Positions 18,993 to 26,571 of a stretch of 64,000 nt of DNA are shown here, piece after piece; the first letter of the stretch is position 1; the number at the start of each line of letters is the position of its first letter. The position numbers and the translations under genes were made by a program. The stretch lies in the NCBI RefSeq assembly GCF_902728235.1, contig NZ_CACVBO010000002.1:620001-684000 (forward strand), written 5' to 3'. Under the pieces are notes generated by a model. The model saw nothing but the letters and a program-made list of their open reading frames with translations, had not been told where the DNA came from and searched no databases. This DNA is from Lentimonas sp. CC4 (lineage in GTDB: Bacteria; Verrucomicrobiota; Verrucomicrobiia; Opitutales; Coraliomargaritaceae).

Positions 18993-19386
18993 ATAGTAGA
19001 GGACTGGCACACTAGCCTAAGTGATGTGCGGTCTAAGCGGTTGTGAATGGTCATTCTTTTCCTTCTCATCAAAGCGATGTCACTGGCGCCCCCCAGTATG
19101 CTCCGATTCTGGGTCAAAGGTTGAGCGTTCATAGGGCTTGCGACTCAGCGCGGGCAGCCAGTTGATCATCCGCGTCTTGTTGTGCCCACTTTTTCTCAAT
19201 ATCTGGCCGTGCACGCTGAAAAGGATTGCTGTGTGGACCTTAGGCGCGATCTGCGAATCAGCTTGTTCTTGTCGGCGACATCAAATCGGCAATACGGGCA
19301 TACCAAGCCTGAAAAATGCTAGACAATGCGAGTCCGCCGCAACCCTTCACGGGCCGCTGGGACATCCCTATTTTGACGGGAGGCAA

Positions 19387-19560
19387 TCAATACGGCCAGA
19401 TCAAGTTCAAGATGAACATCACAACCAGAACACCTAGAAACAGCTTCCAATCAAACGCTTTTTTCTTGGCAGTATCGGCTATGCCAGTTTTGCGCATTAC
19501 AAAAATCGTTAATAGGATAAGAACTGCGGAAACAACGGCGTGGGCTAGATCAAAATGCAT
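19387..19560 (-). CDS. Tiny two-helix membrane protein
   Basis: 57 codons, below the usual gene-finder cutoff. It starts with MHFDLAHAVVSAVLILLTIF and ends with FLGVLVVMFILNLIWPY. Two hydrophobic helices (~5-21 and ~40-55) flank a short basic loop (MRKTGIADTAKKKAFDWK), so the ends probably face the same side of the membrane. The amphipathic spacing, positively charged loop and ATG start support a real gene, but I do not know the family. Such small membrane proteins are typical cargo of integron cassettes, which fits the integrase remnant 130 bp away. Confidence 0.6.
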   Translation of the reverse strand: MHFDLAHAVVSAVLILLTIFVMRKTGIADTAKKKAFDWKLFLGVLVVMFILNLIWPY

Positions 19561-19688
19561 GGGAGTTGAATACTTATTTCAGTTACAGACGAGATGACTT
19601 ATGAAAGTTTGGGGCATTCCGGCGGAGGGTCAATTCCATTCACCCCGATTATTGGTATATCGTTGGATCCTCTAGAGGCACACTCTGG

Positions 19689-19910
19689 GCAAGTGCTTTA
19701 TCTTTCCTTGGCTCGGTTTGTTTTTACTTCCGCGATGTGCTGGATCTGCCTGATGTGGGCTATCACGAGGCCACGCGCACGAAGAAGCGTCAGTGGTTCC
19801 CAGTGGTGCTCTCCAGGGGCGAGGTGGCTGGATTGTTGGAGTTGCTGCCTGCGCGCTTTCGCTTGATGGGACGTTTGCAGTGGGGTGCGGGCTTACGGGT
19901 AAATGTCTAG
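19689..19910 (+). pseudogene. Remnant of an integron-type tyrosine recombinase
   Basis: The frame from 19689 reads ASALSFLGSVCFYFRDVLDL, PDVGYHEATRTKKRQWFPVV, LSRGEVAGLLELLPARFRLM and GRLQWGAGLRVNV, then TAG. This matches the region of integron integrases joining the SAM-like domain to the catalytic domain (usual form: ALNALLFLYRDVL, RPKKPxRLPVVLSxxEVxxLL, RLMxxLLYGAGLR). The first catalytic arginine would be the R of GAGLR. The rest of the catalytic domain (H-x-x-R, Y) and the N-terminus are absent, so it is not functional. It shows that an integron platform once sat here. Confidence 0.75.
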
Positions 19911-19970
19911 TCTTCCTCATACAGTCAAATGACTGCAGTCGACGGAAGAGTTTCGAGTGCGACGATTGAA

Positions 19971-20015
19971 TCACGTAAACGCTGGATAGCGCTTCAATGC
20001 CATCTGTGTCATAAT
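19971..20015 (+). promoter_or_regulatory. Putative activator element and -10 before GH95-like gene
   Basis: TCACGTAAACGCTGGATAG (19971-19989) keeps the TCACGTA arm and GGATAG end of the element seen at five strong sites. Exactly 20 nt later comes CATAAT (20010-20015), a good -10 hexamer. Transcription would start near 20022, ~33 nt before ATG 20055. Confidence 0.5.
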
Positions 20016-20054
20016 CGTTATTTTAGAATAAATTGATACCATACTATTTCGAAG

Positions 20055-22916
20055 ATGACAGATACTTTAGTAATTAAGCGAGCGATGCGCCTGCTACTCT
20101 CTGCCTGTGCGGTGGCACTTTCGTTGACCTCGCTGTCGGCTAAATCAGAAGTCGATTTTGAGGCTTTCCTTGGGCAACACGATATGGTGTGGGACCGTGT
20201 GCCTACCCGCTGGGAGATCGCTCCGTATACGGGCAATGGCAACGTGGGCTTTCTATTCTATCAACCCAAGGAAGCGGCGAGTAATGTGATTTCGCTCTAT
20301 GTGGGGCGTCATGATTATTATGATCATCGCTTGCCGTATGAGGGCAATGACCTGCTTTGGATTTATCGTGGTCGTTTGCCGCTCGGGCATTTTAATTTAG
20401 AATCCAAAGGCGATATCATCGATGTCAACATGCGTCTCGATTTGTGGGATGCTGAGCTGGCGGGTGAAATTACCACAACTGAGGGCACGTATTCGATTCT
20501 TGGACTCTCGCACAGTGAGACGGATGTCATCTTTTTCGAAACCGATGCACAGGGCGGAGAGTCGATCACTATTTCATGGCATCCGGAAGTTCCGTATGCA
20601 TCCGTGCGCAAGACGCTCGATGGCGGCGGTGGCCCCAAAGGTGGGAGTTGGGATAAAATGAGGAATGCGCCGTATCCGCTGCCTCCTGAACCAGTTTGGG
20701 GCAAAGGCAATCAGATGGAGTTTTGTAAGCAGGTGCTAGTCGATGGCCGTGGTGAGACGACGACTGGTTGGGATATCCGTGGTGACTCGTCGGGTAAACA
20801 GCGCATGATTGCCAGCATTCACCATAGTTTTCCTGAAAGTGACAGCTTGGAGATAGTGACTGAGAATTTAATCGTCGCTCGCGAATTGTTTGCCGCAGGC
20901 CAGTTCTTCTCATCGCATCAACAATGGTGGCATGATTACTACCCGCTGAGTTTTTTGACGATCAACGACGCCGAGAAGGAAGCCTTTTATTGGATTCAAA
21001 TGTATAAGCTCGGCTCAGCGATGCGTGAGAATGGGCCGATCCTCGATTTGATGGGGCCATGGTATCATAAGACTTTCTGGCCGATGGTGTGGGGCGACCT
21101 TAATGTGCAGTTGCAGTATTGGACACATTTAACTTCCAACCGCTTATTGGTGGGTGAATCCTTGCCGAACAATTTGGATAAGTATACCAGCAACATGCTG
21201 CAGAATGTGCCGGATCACTGGGAAGATAGTGTTTCGATCTCAACCTGTTTCCCACAAGATATGCTGGGTAAAAGCGGTGGCGGCGTGCCTGACATGATTG
21301 CGTGGATTATGCATAACTATTGGTTGCATTGTGAATATGCGGGTGACCGCGAACGGATGCGTGATGGTGTGTTCCCGCTACTGCGTAAGGTTGGGAATAG
21401 CTACCTGAACTATTTAAAAGACAATCCAGTGGTATCCGAGGATGGCACGATTCATATCAAGCATAGTTGGTCGCCTGAGTATCCCGGAGGGCGCGGGCAG
21501 GATGTGAACTTTACCATTGGTCTCATGAACTGGACGTTTCAAACGCTACAGGATTTGAATGCCGAGTTTGGCTTAAACGATCCGTTGCAGTCCACATGGC
21601 AGAATGTGACTGATAACTTGGTCGACTACCAAATTGACGAGAATGGGCTACGCATTGGTAAAGATATACCGTTCGATAAACCACACCGGCACTACTCGCA
21701 TCTGCTGCCGATGTATCCGCTGGCACTTATTACGCCCGAGGATGAGGACGACGCTGCGATGCTGCGCAAGACGCTCGATCATTGGCTTTATGTTTCGCTG
21801 AATCTAGAGAAGAAAGACAGCGCGATGTCGGTGACCGGCTACACCGCAACGGGTGCTGCCTCTATGTATGCCACACTTGGTGATGCAGAGCAGGCTTACT
21901 ACTATTTGGATTTCTTAATTAAGCATAAGAATGTGTCCTCGACGACCATGTATGCCGAGGGCAATCCCGTGATCGAGAGCCCGTTGTCGTTTGCCACTGC
22001 ACTGCACGATATGCTGCTGCAGAGCTGGGGCGGTAAGATCCGAGTCTTTCCTGGCACTCCGGAGTTGTGGGGCGATGTCGCGTTTGACCAGCTGCGCACA
22101 CAAGGTGCATTCCTTGTCAGCGCGAAGCGTAAGGGTGGGGTGACACAGTTTGTTACACTTGAGAGCCTCATTGGGTCTCCCTGTCAGGTGAAGACCGACG
22201 TCGCGAACCCAAAGGTCTATATCGATGGTGTATTGGCTCGTTCCAGCCAGATCAAGCAAATGGCAGACGGCTTCATCGCAATCGATTTGAAGCAGGGGCA
22301 GACCGCGACGCTCGTGCCGGTCGCTCTCGATCAGGCGGATCTCACGATCGAGCCTATTTCCGTGCCGGAGGCTGATTTGAATATCTTCGGCCTGAATGCG
22401 AAGTCGGCAGATCGCATTCCTGGGCATGACTATTATATCAAAAAAGGGGGAAGCCGAGCAAAGTCAGGTTCATCGGCTTCGATGCAACCATCCACGAAAG
22501 CCTATCCGCTTTCGACAACTTCCAAGGCACGCTATGTCCGCATTGAGCTCCCTGGTGATGCCCGCGTGTTATCACTTGCCGAGGTCGAGGTTATTGCTGG
22601 AGGGAAGAATGTGGCGCTTCATCAATCTGCGACACAATCCAGCACGAGCGCAGGAGGGGACGCAGACCGAGCCGTCGACGGCAATGTCGATGGCGATTAC
22701 AATAACAAATCAGTGACACATACATCTGAGTCGACGAATCCCTGGTGGGAGGTGGATCTTGGTGGTGTGGTTCGGGTCGAGCAGTTGAATATCTATAACA
22801 GGAGGGGGAATTCGGATCGCCTCGAAGGCTTTTCGGTCACTCTTCTAGATGCGCAACGGCAGCCCGTCTTTAGCCAAGCGCAGGTTCCAGAATGCGCGGT
22901 GATCCAGTTTAAATAA
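20055..22916 (+). CDS. GH95-like glycoside hydrolase with C-terminal discoidin domain
   Basis: 953 residues. The leader (MRLLLSACAVALSLTSLSA) suggests export; the second ATG (20085) is an equally good start. The N-terminal beta-domain has APYTGNGNVGFLFYQP, and the helical barrel has PWYHKTFWPMVWGDLNVQLQ, WIMHNYWLHCEYAGDRERM, SWSPEYPGGRGQDVNFT and PHRHYSHLLPMYPLALI, as in GH95 and relatives that act on alpha-L-fucose or alpha-L-galactose. Residues ~820-950 are an F5/8 type C (CBM32-like) domain: NVALHQSATQSS, AVDGNVDGDY, WWEVDLGGVVRVEQLNIYNR. The family match is weaker than for the GH95 at 36578; a neighbouring uncharacterised family is possible. It stands alone with its own promoter and a sulfatase downstream. 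Confidence 0.75.
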   Translation: MTDTLVIKRAMRLLLSACAVALSLTSLSAKSEVDFEAFLGQHDMVWDRVPTRWEIAPYTGNGNVGFLFYQPKEAASNVISLYVGRHDYYDHRLPYEGNDLLWIYRGRLPLGHFNLESKGDIIDVNMRLDLWDAELAGEITTTEGTYSILGLSHSETDVIFFETDAQGGESITISWHPEVPYASVRKTLDGGGGPKGGSWDKMRNAPYPLPPEPVWGKGNQMEFCKQVLVDGRGETTTGWDIRGDSSGKQRMIASIHHSFPESDSLEIVTENLIVARELFAAGQFFSSHQQWWHDYYPLSFLTINDAEKEAFYWIQMYKLGSAMRENGPILDLMGPWYHKTFWPMVWGDLNVQLQYWTHLTSNRLLVGESLPNNLDKYTSNMLQNVPDHWEDSVSISTCFPQDMLGKSGGGVPDMIAWIMHNYWLHCEYAGDRERMRDGVFPLLRKVGNSYLNYLKDNPVVSEDGTIHIKHSWSPEYPGGRGQDVNFTIGLMNWTFQTLQDLNAEFGLNDPLQSTWQNVTDNLVDYQIDENGLRIGKDIPFDKPHRHYSHLLPMYPLALITPEDEDDAAMLRKTLDHWLYVSLNLEKKDSAMSVTGYTATGAASMYATLGDAEQAYYYLDFLIKHKNVSSTTMYAEGNPVIESPLSFATALHDMLLQSWGGKIRVFPGTPELWGDVAFDQLRTQGAFLVSAKRKGGVTQFVTLESLIGSPCQVKTDVANPKVYIDGVLARSSQIKQMADGFIAIDLKQGQTATLVPVALDQADLTIEPISVPEADLNIFGLNAKSADRIPGHDYYIKKGGSRAKSGSSASMQPSTKAYPLSTTSKARYVRIELPGDARVLSLAEVEVIAGGKNVALHQSATQSSTSAGGDADRAVDGNVDGDYNNKSVTHTSESTNPWWEVDLGGVVRVEQLNIYNRRGNSDRLEGFSVTLLDAQRQPVFSQAQVPECAVIQFK

Positions 22917-22958
22917 TACCACGCTGTGTCATCTTTCGTTCTGTGTTTGGTATTATTT
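22911..22958 (+). repeat. Perfect 11-bp inverted repeat over the GH95-like stop codon
   Basis: AAATAATACCA (22911-22921) and TGGTATTATTT (22948-22958) are perfectly complementary, loop 26 nt. The left arm contains the stop codon. The stem is AT-rich and has no T-tail, so it is a weak terminator or a scar of a lost element. Confidence 0.45.
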
Positions 22959-23026
22959 AGCTCCTCCCTCAGCCACCGAGCCTCAGCAAAGACTGCGGCA
23001 TCAAGGATGCTAATCGACGCTGCGAG

Positions 23027-23070
23027 ACACGTAAATACGCGATATTGAAAATGAAATTTCATGTTACGGT
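23027..23070 (+). promoter_or_regulatory. Putative activator element before sulfatase 23083
   Basis: ACACGTAAATACGCGATAT keeps the 7-2-7 palindrome (ACACGTA-AA-TACGCGA). A weak -10, TACGGT, begins at 23065. If right, the message would begin only a few nucleotides before ATG 23083, so either the leader is very short or the promoter assignment is wrong. Confidence 0.4.
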
Positions 23071-23082
23071 ATTTGTATCTTC

Positions 23083-24570
23083 ATGAAATCATCTTACCTC
23101 ACCTTTCTTTCACTGTGTGTTGCTTCGTTGCTATTTGGAGGCGATAAACCAAACATCGTTTTCATCCTCGCCGATGATATGGGCTATGGTGATGTGCAGG
23201 TGCTCAACCCTGAGCGTTGCAAGATCCCGACCCCAAATATAAACGCTTTAGCTAAAGGCGGGATGATCTTCACCGACGCACATACGAGCTCTTCGGTTTG
23301 CACGCCTGCTCGATATGGCTTGATGACCGGTCGCTACAATTGGCGTAGTAAAATGCAGCGCGGTGTGCTCAATGGTTATGGTAAGCCCTTGATCCCCGCG
23401 ACCCGAACGACGGTGGCAAGCTTGCTGAAAGCGCAGGGCTATAATACCACAATGATTGGCAAGTGGCACCTCGGATTGAACATGCCGACCATCGAGAACA
23501 AGCCATTGAATCAAAAAGGGCTGACGAATATTGACTGGAGTGGCACGATCGCAGAGGGCCCATACAATCTAGGCTTCGACTATTACTTTGGAATCGCCGC
23601 CTCGCTCGATATGCCGCCTTACATTTATATTGAGAATGATGAATTCGTGGGCGAAGCCACGACGCTGAAAGCCTTTAAGCGCAAAGGAGCCGCACAGGCA
23701 GGTTTCGAGGCGGTTAATGTCTTAGATGATCTGGCAGATAAAGCGGTTGAGTTTATTCACAGTCAGGATGCTGCAACGCCGTTTTTCGCCTACATCGCGC
23801 TGCCATCGCCACATACACCCATTGTGCCGACTCTGAAGTGGCAGGGCAAAAGTGAGCTAGGTGCCTATGGGGATTTTATGATGCAGACGGATGCGTTTGT
23901 GGGCGCGATTATGAATGCCATCGAGGCGGCTGGGTTGACCGAAAATACCATTCTTATTGTTACCAGTGATAATGGTTGCTCTAAGGCTGCTAGGATTGAG
24001 AGACTGCAAGCGAAGGGGCACTTCCCCAGTGCTGGGTTTCGAGGGTCCAAGTCGGACCTGTGGGATGGCGGGCATCGCGTGCCGTTTATTGTTCGTTGGC
24101 CCGCCTCGGTTGAAGCCGGAGCGACTTCGGGTGAGTTAATTTGCCTAACCGATGTGTTGGCGACCTTTGCTGATTTGACGGTGAGTGAAGTTCCGGAAAA
24201 TGCTGGTGAAGACAGTGTGAGCTTTTTACCCGCGCTTTATGGCAAAGAAATACAGAGCACGCGGAAGGGGATCATTCATCATTCCATTTCAGGGCACTTC
24301 GCTTATCGTGAGGGGAAATGGAAACTGCTGCTTGCTAAAGGATCTGGTGGGTGGACGTCACCGACTGAGACAGAAGCTTCGGGGGAGAGTGTCATGGGCC
24401 AACTCTACGACCTAGAGTCAGATCCAGGTGAAACAACAAATCTATATGATTCACAGCCTGAAGTGGTCGAGCGACTCTTGGCTCAATTGACGACTTATGT
24501 GGAAGCAGGGCGCAGCACCGAAGGTCCCCCATCCAGTAATGATGTAGAAGCGATCAAAATTTGGAAATAA
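23083..24570 (+). CDS. Type I sulfatase, periplasmic
   Basis: 495 residues with a short signal peptide (MKSSYLTFLSLCVASLLFGG). Active-site C73-T-P-A-R in SSSVCTPARYGLMTGRYNW, metal DD31/32 in ILADDMGYGD, GKWHLG, and SDNG near residue 300. The YNWRSKMQRGVLNGYGKPLI stretch and the tail (YDLESDPGETTNLYDSQPEV) closely match the sulfatase at 42327-43790, so the two are paralogues of one subfamily. C-P-x-R with Ala in place of Ser/Thr at the fourth signature position still fits C-x-A/P-x-R. It stands alone between the GH95-like gene and the pseudopilin. Confidence 0.93.
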   Translation: MKSSYLTFLSLCVASLLFGGDKPNIVFILADDMGYGDVQVLNPERCKIPTPNINALAKGGMIFTDAHTSSSVCTPARYGLMTGRYNWRSKMQRGVLNGYGKPLIPATRTTVASLLKAQGYNTTMIGKWHLGLNMPTIENKPLNQKGLTNIDWSGTIAEGPYNLGFDYYFGIAASLDMPPYIYIENDEFVGEATTLKAFKRKGAAQAGFEAVNVLDDLADKAVEFIHSQDAATPFFAYIALPSPHTPIVPTLKWQGKSELGAYGDFMMQTDAFVGAIMNAIEAAGLTENTILIVTSDNGCSKAARIERLQAKGHFPSAGFRGSKSDLWDGGHRVPFIVRWPASVEAGATSGELICLTDVLATFADLTVSEVPENAGEDSVSFLPALYGKEIQSTRKGIIHHSISGHFAYREGKWKLLLAKGSGGWTSPTETEASGESVMGQLYDLESDPGETTNLYDSQPEVVERLLAQLTTYVEAGRSTEGPPSSNDVEAIKIWK

Positions 24571-25223
24571 TACAGGGCGCTCTTGTGATCTTTAATCGGT
24601 CTATGATCTCATCGATCGTAATTATCCACTAGCCATCGATTGCGATCAAAGTTCAACGTCTGTGGATTTTCGAGGTGCGTCACTTTATGCAGCTTGAGGT
24701 CGCAAAATTGATTATCGAGGGTTCTGCATATGCGGGGAAACCTAGGGCTGTCAGCTTGTTTGAGGGGCAGGAAGATCGTTGCGCTTAAGCGGGCGTTTCG
24801 TATGCAGAATATTGTAATAAACGGTTTGGGCAAACGGGGAACGGGCTGCAAGTTGATTCAAAATGGTTCTTCGGTTCAATTAGAGATCATTTGAAACAAG
24901 CCTATCGGCCTGTTGTCGCTTCCGCGTGTGACTAATACCAAGCACTGACTCAAGCTAGTAAAATTTTAACCGCAAAGATCGTGTAGTGCGCTGGGGAGGC
25001 CTAGGTGAAATACTCTGCGTCAGCTCTCTACTCTACCGATCTCTAGAGTAGCGGGCGGTCTACGGATACAGCGGAAAAGTGTTCACAGTAGTCTTCCATC
25101 GGAAGGCTACATGCTACCAGGTAATGTCAAAGGATGGTATGAGCCTGTTGGACCTAAATACGGCAGTAGGCTTAGGTTCAACTCATTTATTAGGGTTGAA
25201 CTTGAGTTTATCAGGAAATTGCC
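24571..25223. other. Gene-free gap before the pseudopilin
   Basis: About 650 bp without a convincing gene. A leftward open frame at 24609-24851 shows no domain and no leader. The gap holds repeat copy B (24933-25055), an inverted repeat GTAGTCTTCC/GGAAGGCTAC (about 25088-25110) and a hairpin GTTCAAC...GTTGAAC (25176-25201) just before the operator at 25224. Confidence 0.5.
24933..25055. repeat. Intergenic palindromic repeat, copy B
   Basis: Diverged second copy of the element at 425-556. Shared blocks in the same order: TACCAA, TTTTAACCGCAAAGATCG, GTGAAATACTCTGCGTCAGC and CGATCTCTAGAGTAGCG. The dyad (CGCAAAGATCG against CGATCTCTAG) is still visible. Confidence 0.65.
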
Positions 25224-25237
25224 TGTTAATAGTAACA
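25224..25237. promoter_or_regulatory. Putative LacI-type operator (TGTTAATAGTAACA)
   Basis: Perfect match to TGTTA-N-TA-N-TAACA, 59 bp before the pseudopilin start at 25296. A hairpin lies immediately upstream. It links this pilin-like gene to the same putative regulon as the sulfatase at 13105 and the symporter at 34688. Confidence 0.75.
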
Positions 25238-25295
25238 AATTGCTTGATTTTTCATTAACTTGAGCTATTTTGATGGCTGTTCTCTTACCCCTCCC

Positions 25296-26021
25296 ATGAA
25301 GAATATACGAAAAAACTCCGCTTTTACCTTAATTGAACTCCTAACTGTCATTGCGATTGTAGCGATTTTGGCTGCGATCTTGATTCCAGCAGTGGGCCGG
25401 GTCAGAGAGAATGCCAATCAAGCGAAGTGTGTCAGTAATTTGCGGCAACTGGCGACTGCGGCAAATATGTATGCGGCAGAGAATCATGGAAACTTCCCTG
25501 CGCTAAATGCAGAGACCGAAGATAAGCCACAGGTTCCTTGGTTTACACAGTTACGTAAATATATCGACATCGAAGATTCGAATGAGCCGATCGAGTTGAT
25601 CAACTGCCCTGCCAGTGAGCATTACATGGAAGTTGATGGAACTAGGAGAGTCACGCACGCGTATGGCTGGAATTCGAAGCTGATCCCAGATACGCGAACG
25701 AAAAGTAATGGAACCAAGCCAGCCCCGTATAAAACGTTGAATGTGAAGCGCCCAAGTGAAACGATTATGATCGCCGATGCCGGCCAGCGGTATCCAAGCG
25801 GCTGGGGTTTCGGATATTTCGCAATTAGTAGATCGTATAATGCCGCGACTGCCGAAAGCGTATTACCAGATGGTTCCTTTACGGGCTATGGCGCTTCGAG
25901 CTCGAATCCATCTTTCAGCACACGACATGGAGGCCGAGGGAATGCTGCCTTCGTCGATGGACATGTTGAGTCCTTTGCTTGGGGGGAAATCAAAGAGAAG
26001 CACGTTTATATTGAAGATTGA
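25296..26021 (+). CDS. Pseudopilin-like protein (prepilin leader, H-x9-DG type)
   Basis: 241 residues from ATG 25296; the frame opens at a TTG at 25260 without leader features. The class III leader is MKNIRKNSA, then FTLIELLTVIAIVAILAAIL with Glu at +5 after the predicted A-F cleavage. The C-terminal motif STRHGGRGNAAFVDGHVESF is the H-G-x-x-N-x-x-F-x-D-G-H signature of the very numerous GspG/DUF1559-like pseudopilins of Verrucomicrobia, Lentisphaerae and Planctomycetes. These are processed by prepilin peptidase and thought to join type II secretion-like pseudopili; their role in glycan use is unproven. It stands alone, with the palindromic operator before it and a terminator-like element after it. 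Confidence 0.88.
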   Translation: MKNIRKNSAFTLIELLTVIAIVAILAAILIPAVGRVRENANQAKCVSNLRQLATAANMYAAENHGNFPALNAETEDKPQVPWFTQLRKYIDIEDSNEPIELINCPASEHYMEVDGTRRVTHAYGWNSKLIPDTRTKSNGTKPAPYKTLNVKRPSETIMIADAGQRYPSGWGFGYFAISRSYNAATAESVLPDGSFTGYGASSSNPSFSTRHGGRGNAAFVDGHVESFAWGEIKEKHVYIED

Positions 26022-26052
26022 GAACTCAGTGCTGCGAATATAATTTTCAAAT

Positions 26053-26096
26053 TCGCGTATTTACGTGATAGGCAATTCGTCTGGATGTGTTAGTAT
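26053..26096 (+). promoter_or_regulatory. Putative promoter of a short transcript
   Basis: TCGCGTATTTACGTGATAG (26053-26071) is a good 7-2-7 palindrome followed by TAG. TAGTAT (26091-26096) is a -10 hexamer 19 nt on. No gene begins for 470 bp, but a terminator stands at 26147-26178, so a short RNA is the natural product. Confidence 0.5.
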
Positions 26097-26102
26097 GTAG
26101 CA

Positions 26103-26178
26103 GATTTAGTTTTTAGGGATGTATAATTAGGTTATATATTAGGGTTAAGGTCGCATCTATAGGGGGTGCGGCCTTTTT
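26103..26178 (+). ncRNA. Candidate small RNA, copy 1
   Basis: Between the putative promoter at 26053-26096 and a terminator. The transcript would be ~75 nt: an AU-rich part (TTTAGGGATGTATAATTAGG), then TTAGGGTTAAGGTCGC and a GC hairpin. A relative at 34484-34546 shares TTTAGGGAT, TAGGGTTAAAGGTCGC and the GCGGCCTTTTTT end. The pairing of promoter and terminator without a frame supports an RNA. The plain alternative is that the hairpin only terminates the pseudopilin gene. Confidence 0.4.
26147..26178 (+). terminator. Intrinsic terminator
   Basis: AAGGTCGCA (26147-26155) pairs with TGCGGCCTT (26167-26175) with one G-U, then a T-run. The loop and inner stem CATCTATAGGGGGTG recurs unchanged at the PEP-CTERM gene ends (after 57423) inside a different outer stem. 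Confidence 0.8.
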
Positions 26179-26417
26179 CGTCTGCAGTGGCAATTCGTAG
26201 GCCATGCAGTATGCAAATTTGAATGCGCTGGAACGGTCGACCGCAGTTCGAACGACTGTAATACCTCTCCTTTAGTTGTGTTATTCGCACACCACTAATT
26301 CTCATTTAGGTCCGTATTTTATAAAGTATAAAGCTATATTCAGCAGCTAGCAGCAAGGAGTCAGACGGAGGTCTGCTTCCTAACTTTTAACTACTCTTTT
26401 AAGGATAAAGCGAATTC

Positions 26418-26459
26418 TCACGCATTTGCGTGATAGTTAATTTCTGTATATCTGATAGT
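26418..26459 (+). promoter_or_regulatory. Best palindromic activator element, before sulfatase 26572
   Basis: TCACGCATTTGCGTGATAG contains a perfect 7-2-7 dyad (TCACGCA-TT-TGCGTGA). A possible -10 is GATAGT (26454-26459), 17 nt after the element; the spacing is shorter than the 20 nt seen elsewhere. The start codon at 26572 follows ~110 nt later. Confidence 0.5.
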
Positions 26460-26571
26460 CTTGATTCGTTGTCGGTTTATGAGAGCTGGTTGTTCAATAA
26501 TTCACTTTAATCAGCCCAAACAAATGCATCTTAATTAGGTGCAACTGGCACTTAACACTCACTGTTTTACG

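Larger units (their letters stand above)
19011..20009. other. Gene-poor relic region (integron-like)
   Basis: About 1 kb between the small lipoprotein and the GH95-like gene with no full-size gene. It contains a 57-codon leftward membrane-protein gene (19387-19560), a broken integrase remnant (19689-19910) and the promoter of the next gene (from 19971). The stretch 19011-19386 has several open frames on both strands, none with a recognisable domain; I regard it as decayed. I could not find a convincing attC or attI site by eye. Confidence 0.5.

Noticed and set aside
19138-19597. Overlapping rightward open frames
   Set aside because: They are antisense to the better-supported 57-codon membrane protein or lie in decayed DNA; composition does not look like protein.
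19081-19690. Integron attC sites
   Set aside because: Single GTTRRRY-like words (for example GTTGAGC) occur, but I found no matching RYYYAAC partner with the right fold.
24609-24851. 80-codon leftward open frame
   Set aside because: No leader, no domain, and no supporting promoter; the surrounding gap is rich in repeats.
26092-26178. Riboswitch
   Set aside because: The element is too short for known riboswitch aptamers, and the next gene has its own promoter-like element downstream.
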